Both the position numbers and the translations under genes were made by a program. A stretch of DNA of 64,000 nt, taken from positions 620,001-684,000 of the forward strand of contig NZ_CP031841.1 of assembly GCF_003432385.1 (NCBI RefSeq). The letters are read 5' to 3'. Numbering within the stretch: position 1 is the stretch's first letter; every line of letters starts with the position of its first letter. Shown here piece after piece: positions 19,388-28,012 of this stretch. Source of the stretch: Breoghania sp. L-A4. Lineage in GTDB: Bacteria > Pseudomonadota > Alphaproteobacteria > Rhizobiales > Stappiaceae. The notes under the pieces are model-generated. The model was not told the origin of the DNA and searched no databases. It was given only the letters and a program-made list of their open reading frames with translations.

Positions 19388-20626
19388 ATGGAAACAATGG
19401 CGCGCGCTTTCCTGATGGTGCTCGACTCCTTCGGCATCGGCGCCGCGGGCGATGCCGAAGCCTTTGGTGACGCCGGTTCCGACACGCTGGGTCATATCGC
19501 GCAGGCCTGCACGCGCGGCGAAGGCGACCGCGACGGGCTGCGCGCGGGACCGCTGCATCTGCCCAATCTGGATCGTCTCGGTCTGGGCGCAGCATCGCGC
19601 GCCTCGACGGGAACCCGGGCGCCGGGGCTGGATTTCTCAGGGGATCCGGAGGGCCTGTGGGGGTATGCGTGCGAGGTTTCCAACGGCAAGGACACACCGT
19701 CGGGCCATTGGGAAATCGCCGGCGTGCCGGTAACGTTCGACTGGGGCTATTTTCCGCATACCGTGCCGTGCTTCCCGCAGGCGTTCATCGACGAGGCCAT
19801 GCGGCGGGCGGAGCTTCCCGGCGTGCTCGGCAACAAGCATGCGTCCGGCACCGAGATCATCGCCGAGCTGGGCGAGGAGCACATCCGCACAGGCAAGCCG
19901 ATCTTCTACACCTCGGCGGATTCCGTGGTTCAGATCGCCGCGCACGAGACGCATTTCGGCCTGGACCGCCTCTACGCGCTCTGCGAGATCTGCCGCGAGC
20001 TTGTCGACGAATACAACATCGGGCGGGTGATCGCCCGGCCCTTCGTCGGCGAGACGGCCGAGACCTTCGTGCGCACCGGCAACCGCCGCGACTACTCCGT
20101 GCTGCCGCCCGAGCCGACGCTGCTCGACAGGCTGAAGGCGCAGGGACGCGCGGTCATCGCGGTGGGCAAGATTTCCGACATCTTCGCGCACCAGGGCATC
20201 ACGAAGCTGCACAAGGCCACCGGCAACGCGGCGCTGCACGACGCGACGCTGAAGGCCATGAACGAGGCGCAAGACGGCGATCTCGTGTTCACCAATTTCG
20301 TCGACTTCGACATGCTTTTCGGCCACCGCCGCGACGTGCCGGGCTATGCCGCCGCGCTGGAGGAATTCGACCGGCGTCTGCCGGAAATCCAGGCCAGGCT
20401 GGAACCCGGCGATCTCGTCATTCTCACCGCCGATCATGGCTGCGATCCGACTTGGGAAGGCACCGATCATACCCGCGAGCATGTACCGGTTCTCGCCTTC
20501 GGTCCGGACATCAGGCCCGGCGCGATCGGTGGACGCGAGACGTTCGCCGATATCGGCGAGAGCATTGCCGCGCATCTGGGTATCGCGGCCGGCAAATACG
20601 GCACGAGTTTTCTGAACGGAAAGTGA
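19388..20626 (+). CDS. deoB: Phosphopentomutase
   Basis: 412 aa (409 if the ATG at 19397 is used). It isomerises (deoxy)ribose-1-phosphate to the 5-phosphate. It belongs to the alkaline-phosphatase superfamily: metal/phosphate motifs are [10 protein letters not shown], the [11 protein letters not shown] region, [13 protein letters not shown], and TADHGCDP with the [10 protein letters not shown] metal site. An AGGATGGAAACA stretch precedes the start. It links the phosphorylases PNP and DeoA to DeoC. Confidence 0.95.
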   Translation: METMARAFLMVLDSFGIGAAGDAEAFGDAGSDTLGHIAQACTRGEGDRDGLRAGPLHLPNLDRLGLGAASRASTGTRAPGLDFSGDPEGLWGYACEVSNGKDTPSGHWEIAGVPVTFDWGYFPHTVPCFPQAFIDEAMRRAELPGVLGNKHASGTEIIAELGEEHIRTGKPIFYTSADSVVQIAAHETHFGLDRLYALCEICRELVDEYNIGRVIARPFVGETAETFVRTGNRRDYSVLPPEPTLLDRLKAQGRAVIAVGKISDIFAHQGITKLHKATGNAALHDATLKAMNEAQDGDLVFTNFVDFDMLFGHRRDVPGYAAALEEFDRRLPEIQARLEPGDLVILTADHGCDPTWEGTDHTREHVPVLAFGPDIRPGAIGGRETFADIGESIAAHLGIAAGKYGTSFLNGK

Positions 20627-20634
20627 GAAGCAAC

Positions 20635-21507
20635 ATGCGCGCGCGTTCATTCCAGGCAACCCGCGACGGGCACCTGACGCAAGAAATGCAGCAGGCCTAC
20701 GATGACGACGGATTTCTGGTGCTCGAGGGATTTGTCGCACCGGCGGCCTGCGATGCCCTGCGCCACAGGATGACGGCGCTGATCGATGACTTCGATCCGC
20801 AGAGCGTCTCCACGGTGTTCTCCACCACCGCGCAGTCGCACGCCCGCGACGATTACTTCCGCGGCTCCGGGGACAAGATCCGCTTCTTCTTCGAGGAAGA
20901 GGCCTTCGACGAGGCCGGTGATCTCGTCAAGGACAAGCATGCCGCGCTGAACAAGGTCGGCCACGCGCTGCACGATCTCGATCCGGTGTTCGAGGGCTTT
21001 TCGCACACTCCGAAACTGGCCAAGGTGGCCGCCGACCTGGGACTGGTTGATCCGAAACTTGCCCAGTCGATGTATATCTTCAAGCCGCCGCATATTGGCG
21101 GCGAAGTGAACTGCCACCAGGATTCAAGCTTCCTGCACACCGATCCGATGACATGTACCGGCTTCTGGTTCGCGCTCGAGGACGCGGACGACACCAATGG
21201 CGGTCTCTATGGCGTGCCGGGCGGGCACAAGGGGCCTCTGCGCAAGCGTTTCCACTATGACGATCGCGGCGATCTGGTGATGGAGGTGCTCGACGACACG
21301 CCCATGGCGCCGGAGGACATGCACGCGCCGCTGATCGCGCCAAAGGGCACGCTCGTGGTGCTGCATGGACTTGTGCCGCACCGCTCCGCGCCCAACCGCT
21401 CGCCGCGGTCGCGTCACGCCTATGCGCTGCACATGGTGGATGGCGCGGCGACATGGTCACAGGACAACTGGATCAAGCGCGACATGCCGATGCGCGGGGT
21501 CAGCTGA
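20635..21507 (+). CDS. Phytanoyl-CoA dioxygenase (PhyH) family Fe(II)/2-oxoglutarate oxygenase
   Basis: 290 aa, start ATG at 20635, 8 bp after deoB. A jelly-roll Fe(II)/2OG oxygenase of the PhyH family. The iron ligands are visible as HQD in NCHQDSSFLH and a distal His in VVLHGLVPHRS, with Arg nearby for 2-oxoglutarate. Its stop overlaps the adenosine deaminase start (TGATG). Placement inside a nucleoside operon suggests a nucleoside or nucleobase substrate, for example oxidation of a methylated or deoxy derivative. That substrate is inference; the fold and metal site are seen. Confidence 0.85.
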   Translation: MRARSFQATRDGHLTQEMQQAYDDDGFLVLEGFVAPAACDALRHRMTALIDDFDPQSVSTVFSTTAQSHARDDYFRGSGDKIRFFFEEEAFDEAGDLVKDKHAALNKVGHALHDLDPVFEGFSHTPKLAKVAADLGLVDPKLAQSMYIFKPPHIGGEVNCHQDSSFLHTDPMTCTGFWFALEDADDTNGGLYGVPGGHKGPLRKRFHYDDRGDLVMEVLDDTPMAPEDMHAPLIAPKGTLVVLHGLVPHRSAPNRSPRSRHAYALHMVDGAATWSQDNWIKRDMPMRGVS

Positions 21508-22492
21508 TGCTGCCCACCGCGGAACTGCATTGCCATATCGAAGGCGCTGCTCCGCCCGATCTGGTGCGCGAACTGGCGCAGAGGCACGGCATTGACGTCA
21601 CGGGCCTGTTTGACGATGGGGGCGGCTACCAGTGGCACGATTTCACGTCGTTTCTCGCCGCCTATGATCTGGCCAGTTCGGTCTTTCGCACACCGCAGGA
21701 CTATGCCGCGCTCTCGTATGCCCATTTCACTCAATGCGCGCGAGAGGGCATGATCTACGGCGAGATCTTCATCTCTCCCGATCACGCGATGGCGGCGGGC
21801 CTTGGCTATGCCTCCTACGTGGAGGGGCTGGCCGAGGGGGTCCTGCAAGCCAAGGAGGACTGCGGCATCGAGGCGCGGATGATTGCCGTCGGCGTGCGGC
21901 ATCTCGGCGCGGAGGCCGTGCAGCGGGCGGCGGCCACCGTCATCGCCCATCCCCATGCGCTGGTAACCGGCTTTGGCCTTGCCGGCGATGAACGTCATGG
22001 CGTGGCTGTCGATTTCGCGCCGGCGTTCGCGATGGCGCGCGAGGCCGGGTTGGGGCTGACGGCGCATGCGGGTGAGTTCGGCGGACCCGGCAGCGTGCGC
22101 GACGCGCTCGATCATTTCGGCGTGACGCGTCTTGGCCATGGCGTTCGGGCCATCGAAGAGCCAGCGCTTGTGGCGCGTCTGGCGGACGAGGGCATCGTGC
22201 TGGAAGTCTGCCCCGCCTCGAACGTCGCGCTGGGCTTTATGATGGATATGAGGCGCATCCGGTTGCGCGCTTGCGTGACGCGGGGGTGGCGGTGACGCTG
22301 AACTCCGACGACCCGCCGTTTTTCGACACCAGTGTCGTGCGGGAATACGCAACCGTTGCCCAGGCGCACGGCTGGGGCGCCGCGGATCTCTTTGCCATCA
22401 CCCGCACAGCCATCGGCGCGGCCTTCTGCGATGAAGCGACAAAGACGGAGCTGCGCGAAACGCTGGCCGCCGCGGTCGCGCAAGCTTCCTGA
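21507..22492 (+). pseudogene. add: Adenosine deaminase, interrupted by an apparent 1-nt deletion
   Basis: Converts (deoxy)adenosine to (deoxy)inosine, which PNP then cleaves. Zinc-site HCH (ELHCHIEGA), the GLTAHAGEFGG His/Glu region, RLGHGVRAIE and VCPASNVALG are present. The frame breaks near TTT 22236-22238. Adding one base restores LYDGYEAHPVARLRDAGV and the catalytic NSDDPPFF. The repaired product is 328 aa, normal for Add. I start it at the ATG overlapping the PhyH stop; a longer upstream frame is the shadow of PhyH. Probably functional in the cell. Confidence 0.88.
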
Positions 22493-22587
22493 GTGCCCGG
22501 CACCGGCACTTGAGGCGGGCGGAGCGAAGGTCTATTCCCGTTCGGGCGCGCAAGACGCCGTTTTGAGACTTCCACACGATCGGCGAG

Positions 22588-23837
22588 ATGATGACGAACG
22601 AAGCAAACGACACGGTTTCCGGCGCGGCCGGCGCGCTGCTCTCCGCCAGCGCCGTGCGCCAGCGAGCCGATGCGATGTTCGACCGGGCGCTGGCAGGCAC
22701 ACTCGGGCATTTCACGCTGAACATGCCTGTTCTGGACGGTCTCGCGGCGCGCCTTGTCGAGATGCTGTCCGAGACCTCGGATGAGAGGGGCACGCCGTTT
22801 TACGCCTGCTGGCGGGCATTCGAGGCGGGCGGCCGCGACCGCTGGGCGATGCTGGGCGCCTATCGCCAATGGGACGATGTGCGCGACATGGGGCGCGCGG
22901 CATTCGATCTGGCCTTCGTCTCCGCGATCCTCGGGCCGATCCGGGGCGGCACTGGTGCTACCGCGAGGCCGCGACCGGCGAGGTCTATCGAGGCGCTACG
23001 GGGCTGGCGATCGCGTCGCTTGCCATGCTGGCGGCCGGCTTGTTTTCCGCTGATCCCGTCGATCCGCTGCGCGCCGACGCGACCGCTCTGGCGCGGCTCG
23101 GTGACGAAGAACTGGCCTCCGGTTTGCAGCATGGCGAGGGCAATGAACTGGCGGGTTTCGAGGGGCGCTGTGCTCTGCTGCGGCGTCTCGGCGAGGCGGT
23201 CGCCCTGCGCGATACGCTATTTTCCGCAGGCAGTGATCTGCGCCCCGGATGCCTGTTCGACGCGCTGATTGACGAGGGCGACGCGCCGCTCGCCGCTGAC
23301 CATATTCTCGCGGTCATTCTCGATGCGCTGGCGCCGATCTGGCCGGAGCGGGTGGCGGTCGACGGCATCCCGCTCGGCGACACATGGCGTTATACCGAGA
23401 CATTGACCGGCGGTGCGAACGGGGATCTCGTCCCCTTGCACACGATGGCGCAGGCGCTTGTCCTGTCGCTGGTCGAGCCGCTTTTGTGGGCCGGCGTCGC
23501 GGTGGATGACTTTGACGGACTGACCGGGCTTGCCGATCTGGTCCACGGCGGTCTCTTTGTCGATGCCGGCGTCCTGGTTCCGCGCGATCCCGATGCGCTG
23601 TCGATTGCGTGGGACGCGGGTGCCGCCTTCGTGCTGGAGTGGCGCGCGTTGACCGTGGCGCTGCTTGATCGTCTGGCCGCTCGGGTTCGCGCTCTGGCCG
23701 AACTGGATGCCCATGAGCTGCCGCTCGCCTGCGTGATGCAGGGTGGCACGGTGCCGCTGGCACGCAAGATTGCGTTGGAAAAGCGCGATGCGGGCCGCCC
23801 GCCGCTTGGGATTGCGACCGACGGCACGGTAATCTGA
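22588..23837 (+). pseudogene. URC4/DUF1688 family protein, interrupted by an apparent 1-nt deletion
   Basis: Matches the DUF1688 family, whose yeast member Urc4 is needed for the URC uracil-degradation route; its reaction is not established. Features are LLSASAVRQRA at the start, GGRDRWAML, WCYREAATGEVYRG, GLTGLADLVHGGLFVD, EWRALTVALLDRLA and the closing PPLGIATDGTV. The frame is lost at GGG 22933-22935. One extra G gives ILGADPGRHWCYRE and a 416-aa protein, the usual length. It lies 60 bp before upp, an arrangement that fits the URC route, where Urc6 is a UPRT. No URC1-like (GTP cyclohydrolase II) gene is in the window. Confidence 0.82.
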
Positions 23838-23897
23838 TACGGGTTCGATCGCCGCCAGGCGGTGTGAGCGATACATTCACCTCAAGGAGATCCGCAC

Positions 23898-24527
23898 ATG
23901 GCCGGCGCAACCGTCATCGACCATCCGCTTGTCCAGCACAAGCTCACGATCATGCGCAACAAGGAAACCTCGACGCAGGGCTTCCGGCGGCTGTTGCGCG
24001 AGATCTCGCTGCTGATGTGCTACGAGGTCACCCGCGATCTGAAGCTCACCAGCGTCACCATCGAAACCCCGCTGGCGGAGATTCAGTCGCCGGCGCTGGC
24101 CGGCAAGAAGCTGGTCTTCGCGTCGATCCTGCGCGCAGGCAACGGCCTGCTGGAAGGCATGCTGGATCTGGTGCCCTCCGCCCGTGTCGCGCATATCGGC
24201 CTGTATCGCGATCCCGAGACGCTGACGCCGGTGGAATATTACTTCAAGGCACCGCAGGACATGGAGGACCGGCTGGTCATCGTCGTTGACCCGATGCTGG
24301 CGACCGCCAATTCCGCCATCGCCGCCGTCGAGCGCCTCAAGGAGCGCGGCGCGCACAATCTGCGCTTTGTCTGCCTGCTGGCGGCACCCGAGGGCATCGC
24401 GAAATTCAACGAGGCGCATCCGGATGTGCCGATTTTCACGGCGTCCATCGACCAGAAGCTCAACGATCACGGCTACATCGTGCCCGGTCTTGGCGACGCG
24501 GGCGACCGGATGTACGGCACCAAGTAG
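23898..24527 (+). CDS. upp: Uracil phosphoribosyltransferase
   Basis: 209 aa. It makes UMP from uracil and PRPP. The family motifs are [30 protein letters not shown], the PRPP-binding loop [12 protein letters not shown] and the C-terminal [13 protein letters not shown] that binds uracil. A good AAGGAG ribosome binding site lies at 23882-23887. Last gene of the nucleoside locus. It recovers the uracil released by DeoA or provides UMP to the URC4-linked route. Confidence 0.96.
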   Translation: MAGATVIDHPLVQHKLTIMRNKETSTQGFRRLLREISLLMCYEVTRDLKLTSVTIETPLAEIQSPALAGKKLVFASILRAGNGLLEGMLDLVPSARVAHIGLYRDPETLTPVEYYFKAPQDMEDRLVIVVDPMLATANSAIAAVERLKERGAHNLRFVCLLAAPEGIAKFNEAHPDVPIFTASIDQKLNDHGYIVPGLGDAGDRMYGTK

Positions 24528-24589
24528 CCTTCGCCGCCGCGCCGATGAGGCGTCGTGCAAATTTTCCCTTTTTTCGCGGCGCGATCGGG

Positions 24590-24612
24590 TTTATTTTGGG
24601 CACCAAAATAAA
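24590..24612. promoter_or_regulatory. Perfect palindrome upstream of the SDR gene, putative operator
   Basis: Two perfect 10-bp arms, TTTATTTTGG (24590-24599) and CCAAAATAAA (24603-24612), are separated by GCA. It lies 29 bp before the ATG of the SDR gene in an AT-rich patch of a GC-rich genome. The dyad size and place fit a dimeric repressor site. The regulator is not identified. A transcription terminator for upp is less likely because there is no T-run directly after the stem. Confidence 0.6.
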
Positions 24613-24641
24613 TCACGATCGATCAAGGAGAGGGGAAGCGC

Positions 24642-25406
24642 ATGACGCCCGGAGCGATTTATTCGAGCCTAAAGGACCGCACCGTGCTGGTCACCGGCGG
24701 TGGCAGCGGAATCGGCGAGTCGATTGTTGAGCATTTCATCGCGCAAGGCGCGAAGGTCGGTTTCATCGACATCGCGGAGGAGGCGTCCAAGGCGCTGGTC
24801 GACAAGATCCGCGCCGAGGGCGGCACGGTTCATTTCGAGCAGTGCGACCTGAAGGATATTCCCGCAACGCAGGCCGCCATCGGCCGGATCCGCGAGGCGC
24901 TGGGACCAATCACCATTCTCGTCAACAACGCCGCCCATGACCAGCGCCACGCAATCGACGAGGTAACGCCGGAGTACTGGGACGACCGGATCGCGGTCAA
25001 TCTCAAGCACCAGTTCTTCTGCGCGCAGGCCGTGGCGCCGGACATGAAGGCTGCCGGCCGGGGCGCGATCATCAACATGGGCTCGGTGTCCTGGATGATC
25101 GGTCAGGGCAACATGCCCGGCTACACCACGTCGAAATCGGCCGTCGTCGGCCTGACCCGGGCGCTGGCGCGCGATCTCGGCGAATTTGGCATCCGGGTGG
25201 TGTCTGTCGCGCCAGGCTGGATCATGACCGAACGCCAGATCGAGCTGTGGCTGGACGAGGAAGGCGAGAAGGAACTGATGACCCGCCAGTGTCTGAAGCG
25301 CAAGCTGGTGCCGGCCGACATCGCCAAGTCAGTTCTGTTCTTCGCCTCTGACGAAGCCGGCGCCTGCACCAACCAGACCTATGTGGTCGACGGCGGCTGG
25401 GTGTAA
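24642..25406 (+). CDS. SDR-family NAD(P)-dependent oxidoreductase
   Basis: 254 aa classical short-chain dehydrogenase. Cofactor motif TGGGSGIG, NNAA motif, catalytic Ser in MGSVSWM and YTTSK as the YxxxK pair. The C-terminus VDGGWV is typical. It most resembles sugar 1-dehydrogenase-type SDRs (D-xylose, L-arabinose or fucose classes), but the substrate cannot be set from sequence. AAGGAGAGG upstream is a strong ribosome binding site. The gene stands alone behind a putative operator, so it is probably controlled by a dedicated sugar-responsive regulator encoded elsewhere. Confidence 0.88.
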   Translation: MTPGAIYSSLKDRTVLVTGGGSGIGESIVEHFIAQGAKVGFIDIAEEASKALVDKIRAEGGTVHFEQCDLKDIPATQAAIGRIREALGPITILVNNAAHDQRHAIDEVTPEYWDDRIAVNLKHQFFCAQAVAPDMKAAGRGAIINMGSVSWMIGQGNMPGYTTSKSAVVGLTRALARDLGEFGIRVVSVAPGWIMTERQIELWLDEEGEKELMTRQCLKRKLVPADIAKSVLFFASDEAGACTNQTYVVDGGWV

Positions 25407-25445
25407 ACGTCAGTTCCGCGGGGACATTGGACCGCGCGGGACCGC

Positions 25446-26141
25446 TCAGGCGAATTGCGGCATAAGATCTTCGAGGAATTGAGTCAGATCGTCGGTCACA
25501 TGCTCGATGTGGGCGGCCGAGCTGTTCTCGAGCTCCCAGGCCTCGCGAAACACCTCCCGTGTGCCGTCGGGCACGATGAGCACGGTGCGCATGCCCAGCG
25601 CGCCAGGCACCTCCAGGTTGCGCGCCAGGTCCTCAAACATGGCGGCGCGGCCGGGGTGGATGCCGTTGCGCGTGAGGAAGAGATCGTAGGTCTCGCGATG
25701 CGGCTTGGGCAGCAGATCCGCCTCGACGATTCCGAAGATGTCGCTGAAATGATCCGTGATGCCGAGCTTGGCGGCGACGCTTTCGGCGTGCTTGCGCGTG
25801 CCGTTGGTCATGATGAACTTGCGGCCGGGCAGCCGCGCGATGGCGTCCCCGAGCCGCGGGTCGGGCAGCAGCGCCGAGTGGTCGATGTCGTGCACGAACT
25901 CCAGGAAGGCGTCCGGCTTGATGTCGTGCTCCAGCATCAGTCCGCGCAACGTCGTGCCGTAGCGCTGGTAGTAGCCCTTCTGCAGGGTGCGCGCGTCGTC
26001 GTGACTGAGACCGATCAACCGCTGCACATAGTTGGTGATCTTCACGTCGATCTGGGCAAACAGGTTCGTGTGCGCCGGGTACAGCGTGTTGTCGAGATCG
26101 AAGATCCACTCGTCGACGGAGCGGAAGGAGCTTGCCGTCAT
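25446..26141 (-). CDS. HAD-superfamily pyrimidine 5'-nucleotidase
   Basis: 231 aa. HAD subfamily IA of the SDT1/pyrimidine 5'-nucleotidase type. Motif I FDLDNTLYP supplies the nucleophilic Asp, motif II is MTNGTRKHAE, the motif III Lys is in LPKPHRETYD, and motif IV is MFEDLARNLEVP. It dephosphorylates pyrimidine (or related) nucleotides in the cytosol. It is convergent with the SDR gene and divergent from the LOG-family gene. Proximity to the nucleoside locus may be coincidental, as this gene is common in Hyphomicrobiales cores. Confidence 0.9.
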   Translation of the reverse strand: MTASSFRSVDEWIFDLDNTLYPAHTNLFAQIDVKITNYVQRLIGLSHDDARTLQKGYYQRYGTTLRGLMLEHDIKPDAFLEFVHDIDHSALLPDPRLGDAIARLPGRKFIMTNGTRKHAESVAAKLGITDHFSDIFGIVEADLLPKPHRETYDLFLTRNGIHPGRAAMFEDLARNLEVPGALGMRTVLIVPDGTREVFREAWELENSSAAHIEHVTDDLTQFLEDLMPQFA

Positions 26142-26362
26142 GAAGAAGGACTCGCGTTGCGGCGACCACGGCCCGGTATGGGCCAGCGCTGTCGGTCACA
26201 TGGAGACCGGGATGTAGTGGCTTGGTGGTACTGCGTCAATCAGGGTACCCCGGGGCCCCGGCCCGTGCGCGGGCACGAGGGATCACGATCGAAGCGCTCA
26301 TACTTGTCGCCCGAGCCCACTCTCCGCTATGGCTAGATCATCTGCAATCGGCGAGAGCACCT

Positions 26363-27232
26363 ATGCCTGACACACCGGACGACGACCACCCGCTGAGCTA
26401 CGTGAGCTCAAAGGCAGATGTCGAGGCTTCGGCGCGGACTGTCGAAAGCCCGCAGACGCGTTCGCCGACCTATCGGCTGGCCTTCGATGATCGCGACCTG
26501 ATGCTGCGCGACGAGATGCGGGCGCTGCGTCTGCAGCTCGAGTTCGCCAAGGCGGATCTCACCCTGCGCGAGCGCGGCATCAAGTCGACCGTCGTCATTT
26601 TCGGTTCGGCGCGTATTCCCGAGCCGGGCAAGAAGAGTGCAATCGGTGGCGCGCCCGGTCGCGCGCTGGAGCGCAAGTCGAAATTCTACAAGGAGGCGCG
26701 GCGCTTCGCGACGCTTGTGTCCCGCGTCTCGGCGCAACATGGCGGATGCGAGTTCGTGGTGGTGTCAGGCGGCGGGCCGGGGATCATGGAGGCGGCCAAC
26801 CGCGGCGCCAGCGACGTCGGCATGCATTCCATCGGGCTCAACATCGTGCTGCCGCACGAGCAGGATCCCAACCCTTATGTGACGCCGGATCTGTGCTTCC
26901 AGTTTCACTATTTCGGCATGCGCAAGATGCACTTCCTGCTGCGCGCCAAGGCGCTGGTCTGCTTTCCCGGCGGGTTGGGAACCCTCGACGAGCTGTTCGA
27001 GACGCTGACGCTGACGCAGACCGGCAAGATCGAGCCGATGCCGATCCTGTTGTTCGGAAGGAGCTTCTGGGAGCGGATCGTCAATTTCCAGGCGCTTGTC
27101 GACGAAGGGACGATCTCCGCCGAGGATCTCGATCTGATCACCTATGTGGACACGGCCGAGGAGGCCTGGGCCATCATCGCCGGCCACTACGCGGAGGAGG
27201 ACCTGAACGGCGGTCTCGCCGCGAAGCCCTGA
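26363..27232 (+). CDS. TIGR00730/LOG-family Rossmann protein (putative cytokinin riboside 5'-monophosphate phosphoribohydrolase type)
   Basis: 289 aa from the ATG at 26363; a frame to 26222 exists but has no family content. Contains VVSGGGPGIMEAANRGA and the LOG hallmark PGGLGTLDELFE, with the conserved Arg in HYFGMRKMHF. LOG proteins cleave nucleoside 5'-monophosphates such as AMP to base and ribose-5-phosphate. The N-terminal ~90 residues are charged and variable, as in the longer LOG-like proteins. Its stop is 6 bp from the convergent stop of the USP-like gene. Confidence 0.88.
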   Translation: MPDTPDDDHPLSYVSSKADVEASARTVESPQTRSPTYRLAFDDRDLMLRDEMRALRLQLEFAKADLTLRERGIKSTVVIFGSARIPEPGKKSAIGGAPGRALERKSKFYKEARRFATLVSRVSAQHGGCEFVVVSGGGPGIMEAANRGASDVGMHSIGLNIVLPHEQDPNPYVTPDLCFQFHYFGMRKMHFLLRAKALVCFPGGLGTLDELFETLTLTQTGKIEPMPILLFGRSFWERIVNFQALVDEGTISAEDLDLITYVDTAEEAWAIIAGHYAEEDLNGGLAAKP

Positions 27233-27238
27233 TCGGGG

Positions 27239-28012
27239 TCATACCGCCTGCGGCGCTTCCTCCAGCACCAGAAGCGGCACGCGCAGGTGACGCGCGGCTT
27301 GCGCGATGGCGTCGCTGTCCAGAAGGCCCATGGTCCCCCGCGCCAGCACGATGAGACGCGGCGGGTTGTGATCCCATTGCTGCGGCAGGGCGCGCCAGTC
27401 CGCGATGCCTGCGAGATGATGCAGCGGCTCGTGCGTCGCCCGGGCAAGCTGTTGGGCAACCGCTTCCACTGGCGCCCGCGATGCGCCGGACGCTGTAACC
27501 GCGACCACGCCCGAGCGATTGGGTAGCGGCCGGCCGGGACGATACAGCGCCGCGCCCGGAGAGCGCTCGACGGCCCGCCACAGGTTGCGCTCGGGAAAGG
27601 CGTCCCGTTCCAGGGGCGACGGCGGCTCGCAATAGACGACGATGTCGGACTGGCGCACGGTCTGCGCGATCACCGTTTCGGCGCTCCCGCGCAGTGTCTG
27701 GAAGCTCCATGTCAGCTTGACGCGGGCCGCCTCGTGTTCGAGCCGCCGCCGCAGGGCGCTTGTGGCAGTGCGGGTCTCGCGCGCCATCGCCTCGCTGATG
27801 CCCGGGGGTTGCGGCGCGCCGGAGCGCGACAGCCATGCGGCGCCCGGATGCGCCCCCAGGGTCGCGACGGCTTCGTCCTCAACGGTCATCGCGAGCAGTT
27901 CCAGACCCAGCCAACTGGCGATTTCGGCGGCTTCCGCCAGCAAGCGGTCGCTGCCGGAGCCGGCGGCAAATCCGAACACCAGGCGCGTGTATCCGGGCTG
28001 TCGCTCAGTCAT
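27239..28012 (-). CDS. Universal-stress-like hypothetical protein
   Basis: 257 aa. Two alternating beta/alpha halves (RLVFGFAAGSGSDRLLAEAAEIASW and a second around SGVVAVTASGASRAPVEAVAQQL-like repeat) suggest tandem USP-like folds, but the ATP-binding GxxG-type motif is not clear. Its start overlaps the stop of the Lon-like protease by 8 nt, so it is expressed with it. The function is unknown; a stress-protein partner of the protease is inference from coupling. Confidence 0.65.
   Translation of the reverse strand: MTERQPGYTRLVFGFAAGSGSDRLLAEAAEIASWLGLELLAMTVEDEAVATLGAHPGAAWLSRSGAPQPPGISEAMARETRTATSALRRRLEHEAARVKLTWSFQTLRGSAETVIAQTVRQSDIVVYCEPPSPLERDAFPERNLWRAVERSPGAALYRPGRPLPNRSGVVAVTASGASRAPVEAVAQQLARATHEPLHHLAGIADWRALPQQWDHNPPRLIVLARGTMGLLDSDAIAQAARHLRVPLLVLEEAPQAV

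Noticed and set aside
19657-20634. Upstream extension of the PhyH gene (616-aa frame)
   Set aside because: The N-terminal part is an out-of-frame shadow of deoB; the PhyH fold starts at 20635.
24528-24641. Riboswitch upstream of the SDR gene
   Set aside because: Only the palindrome is visible; length and sequence do not match a known riboswitch class.
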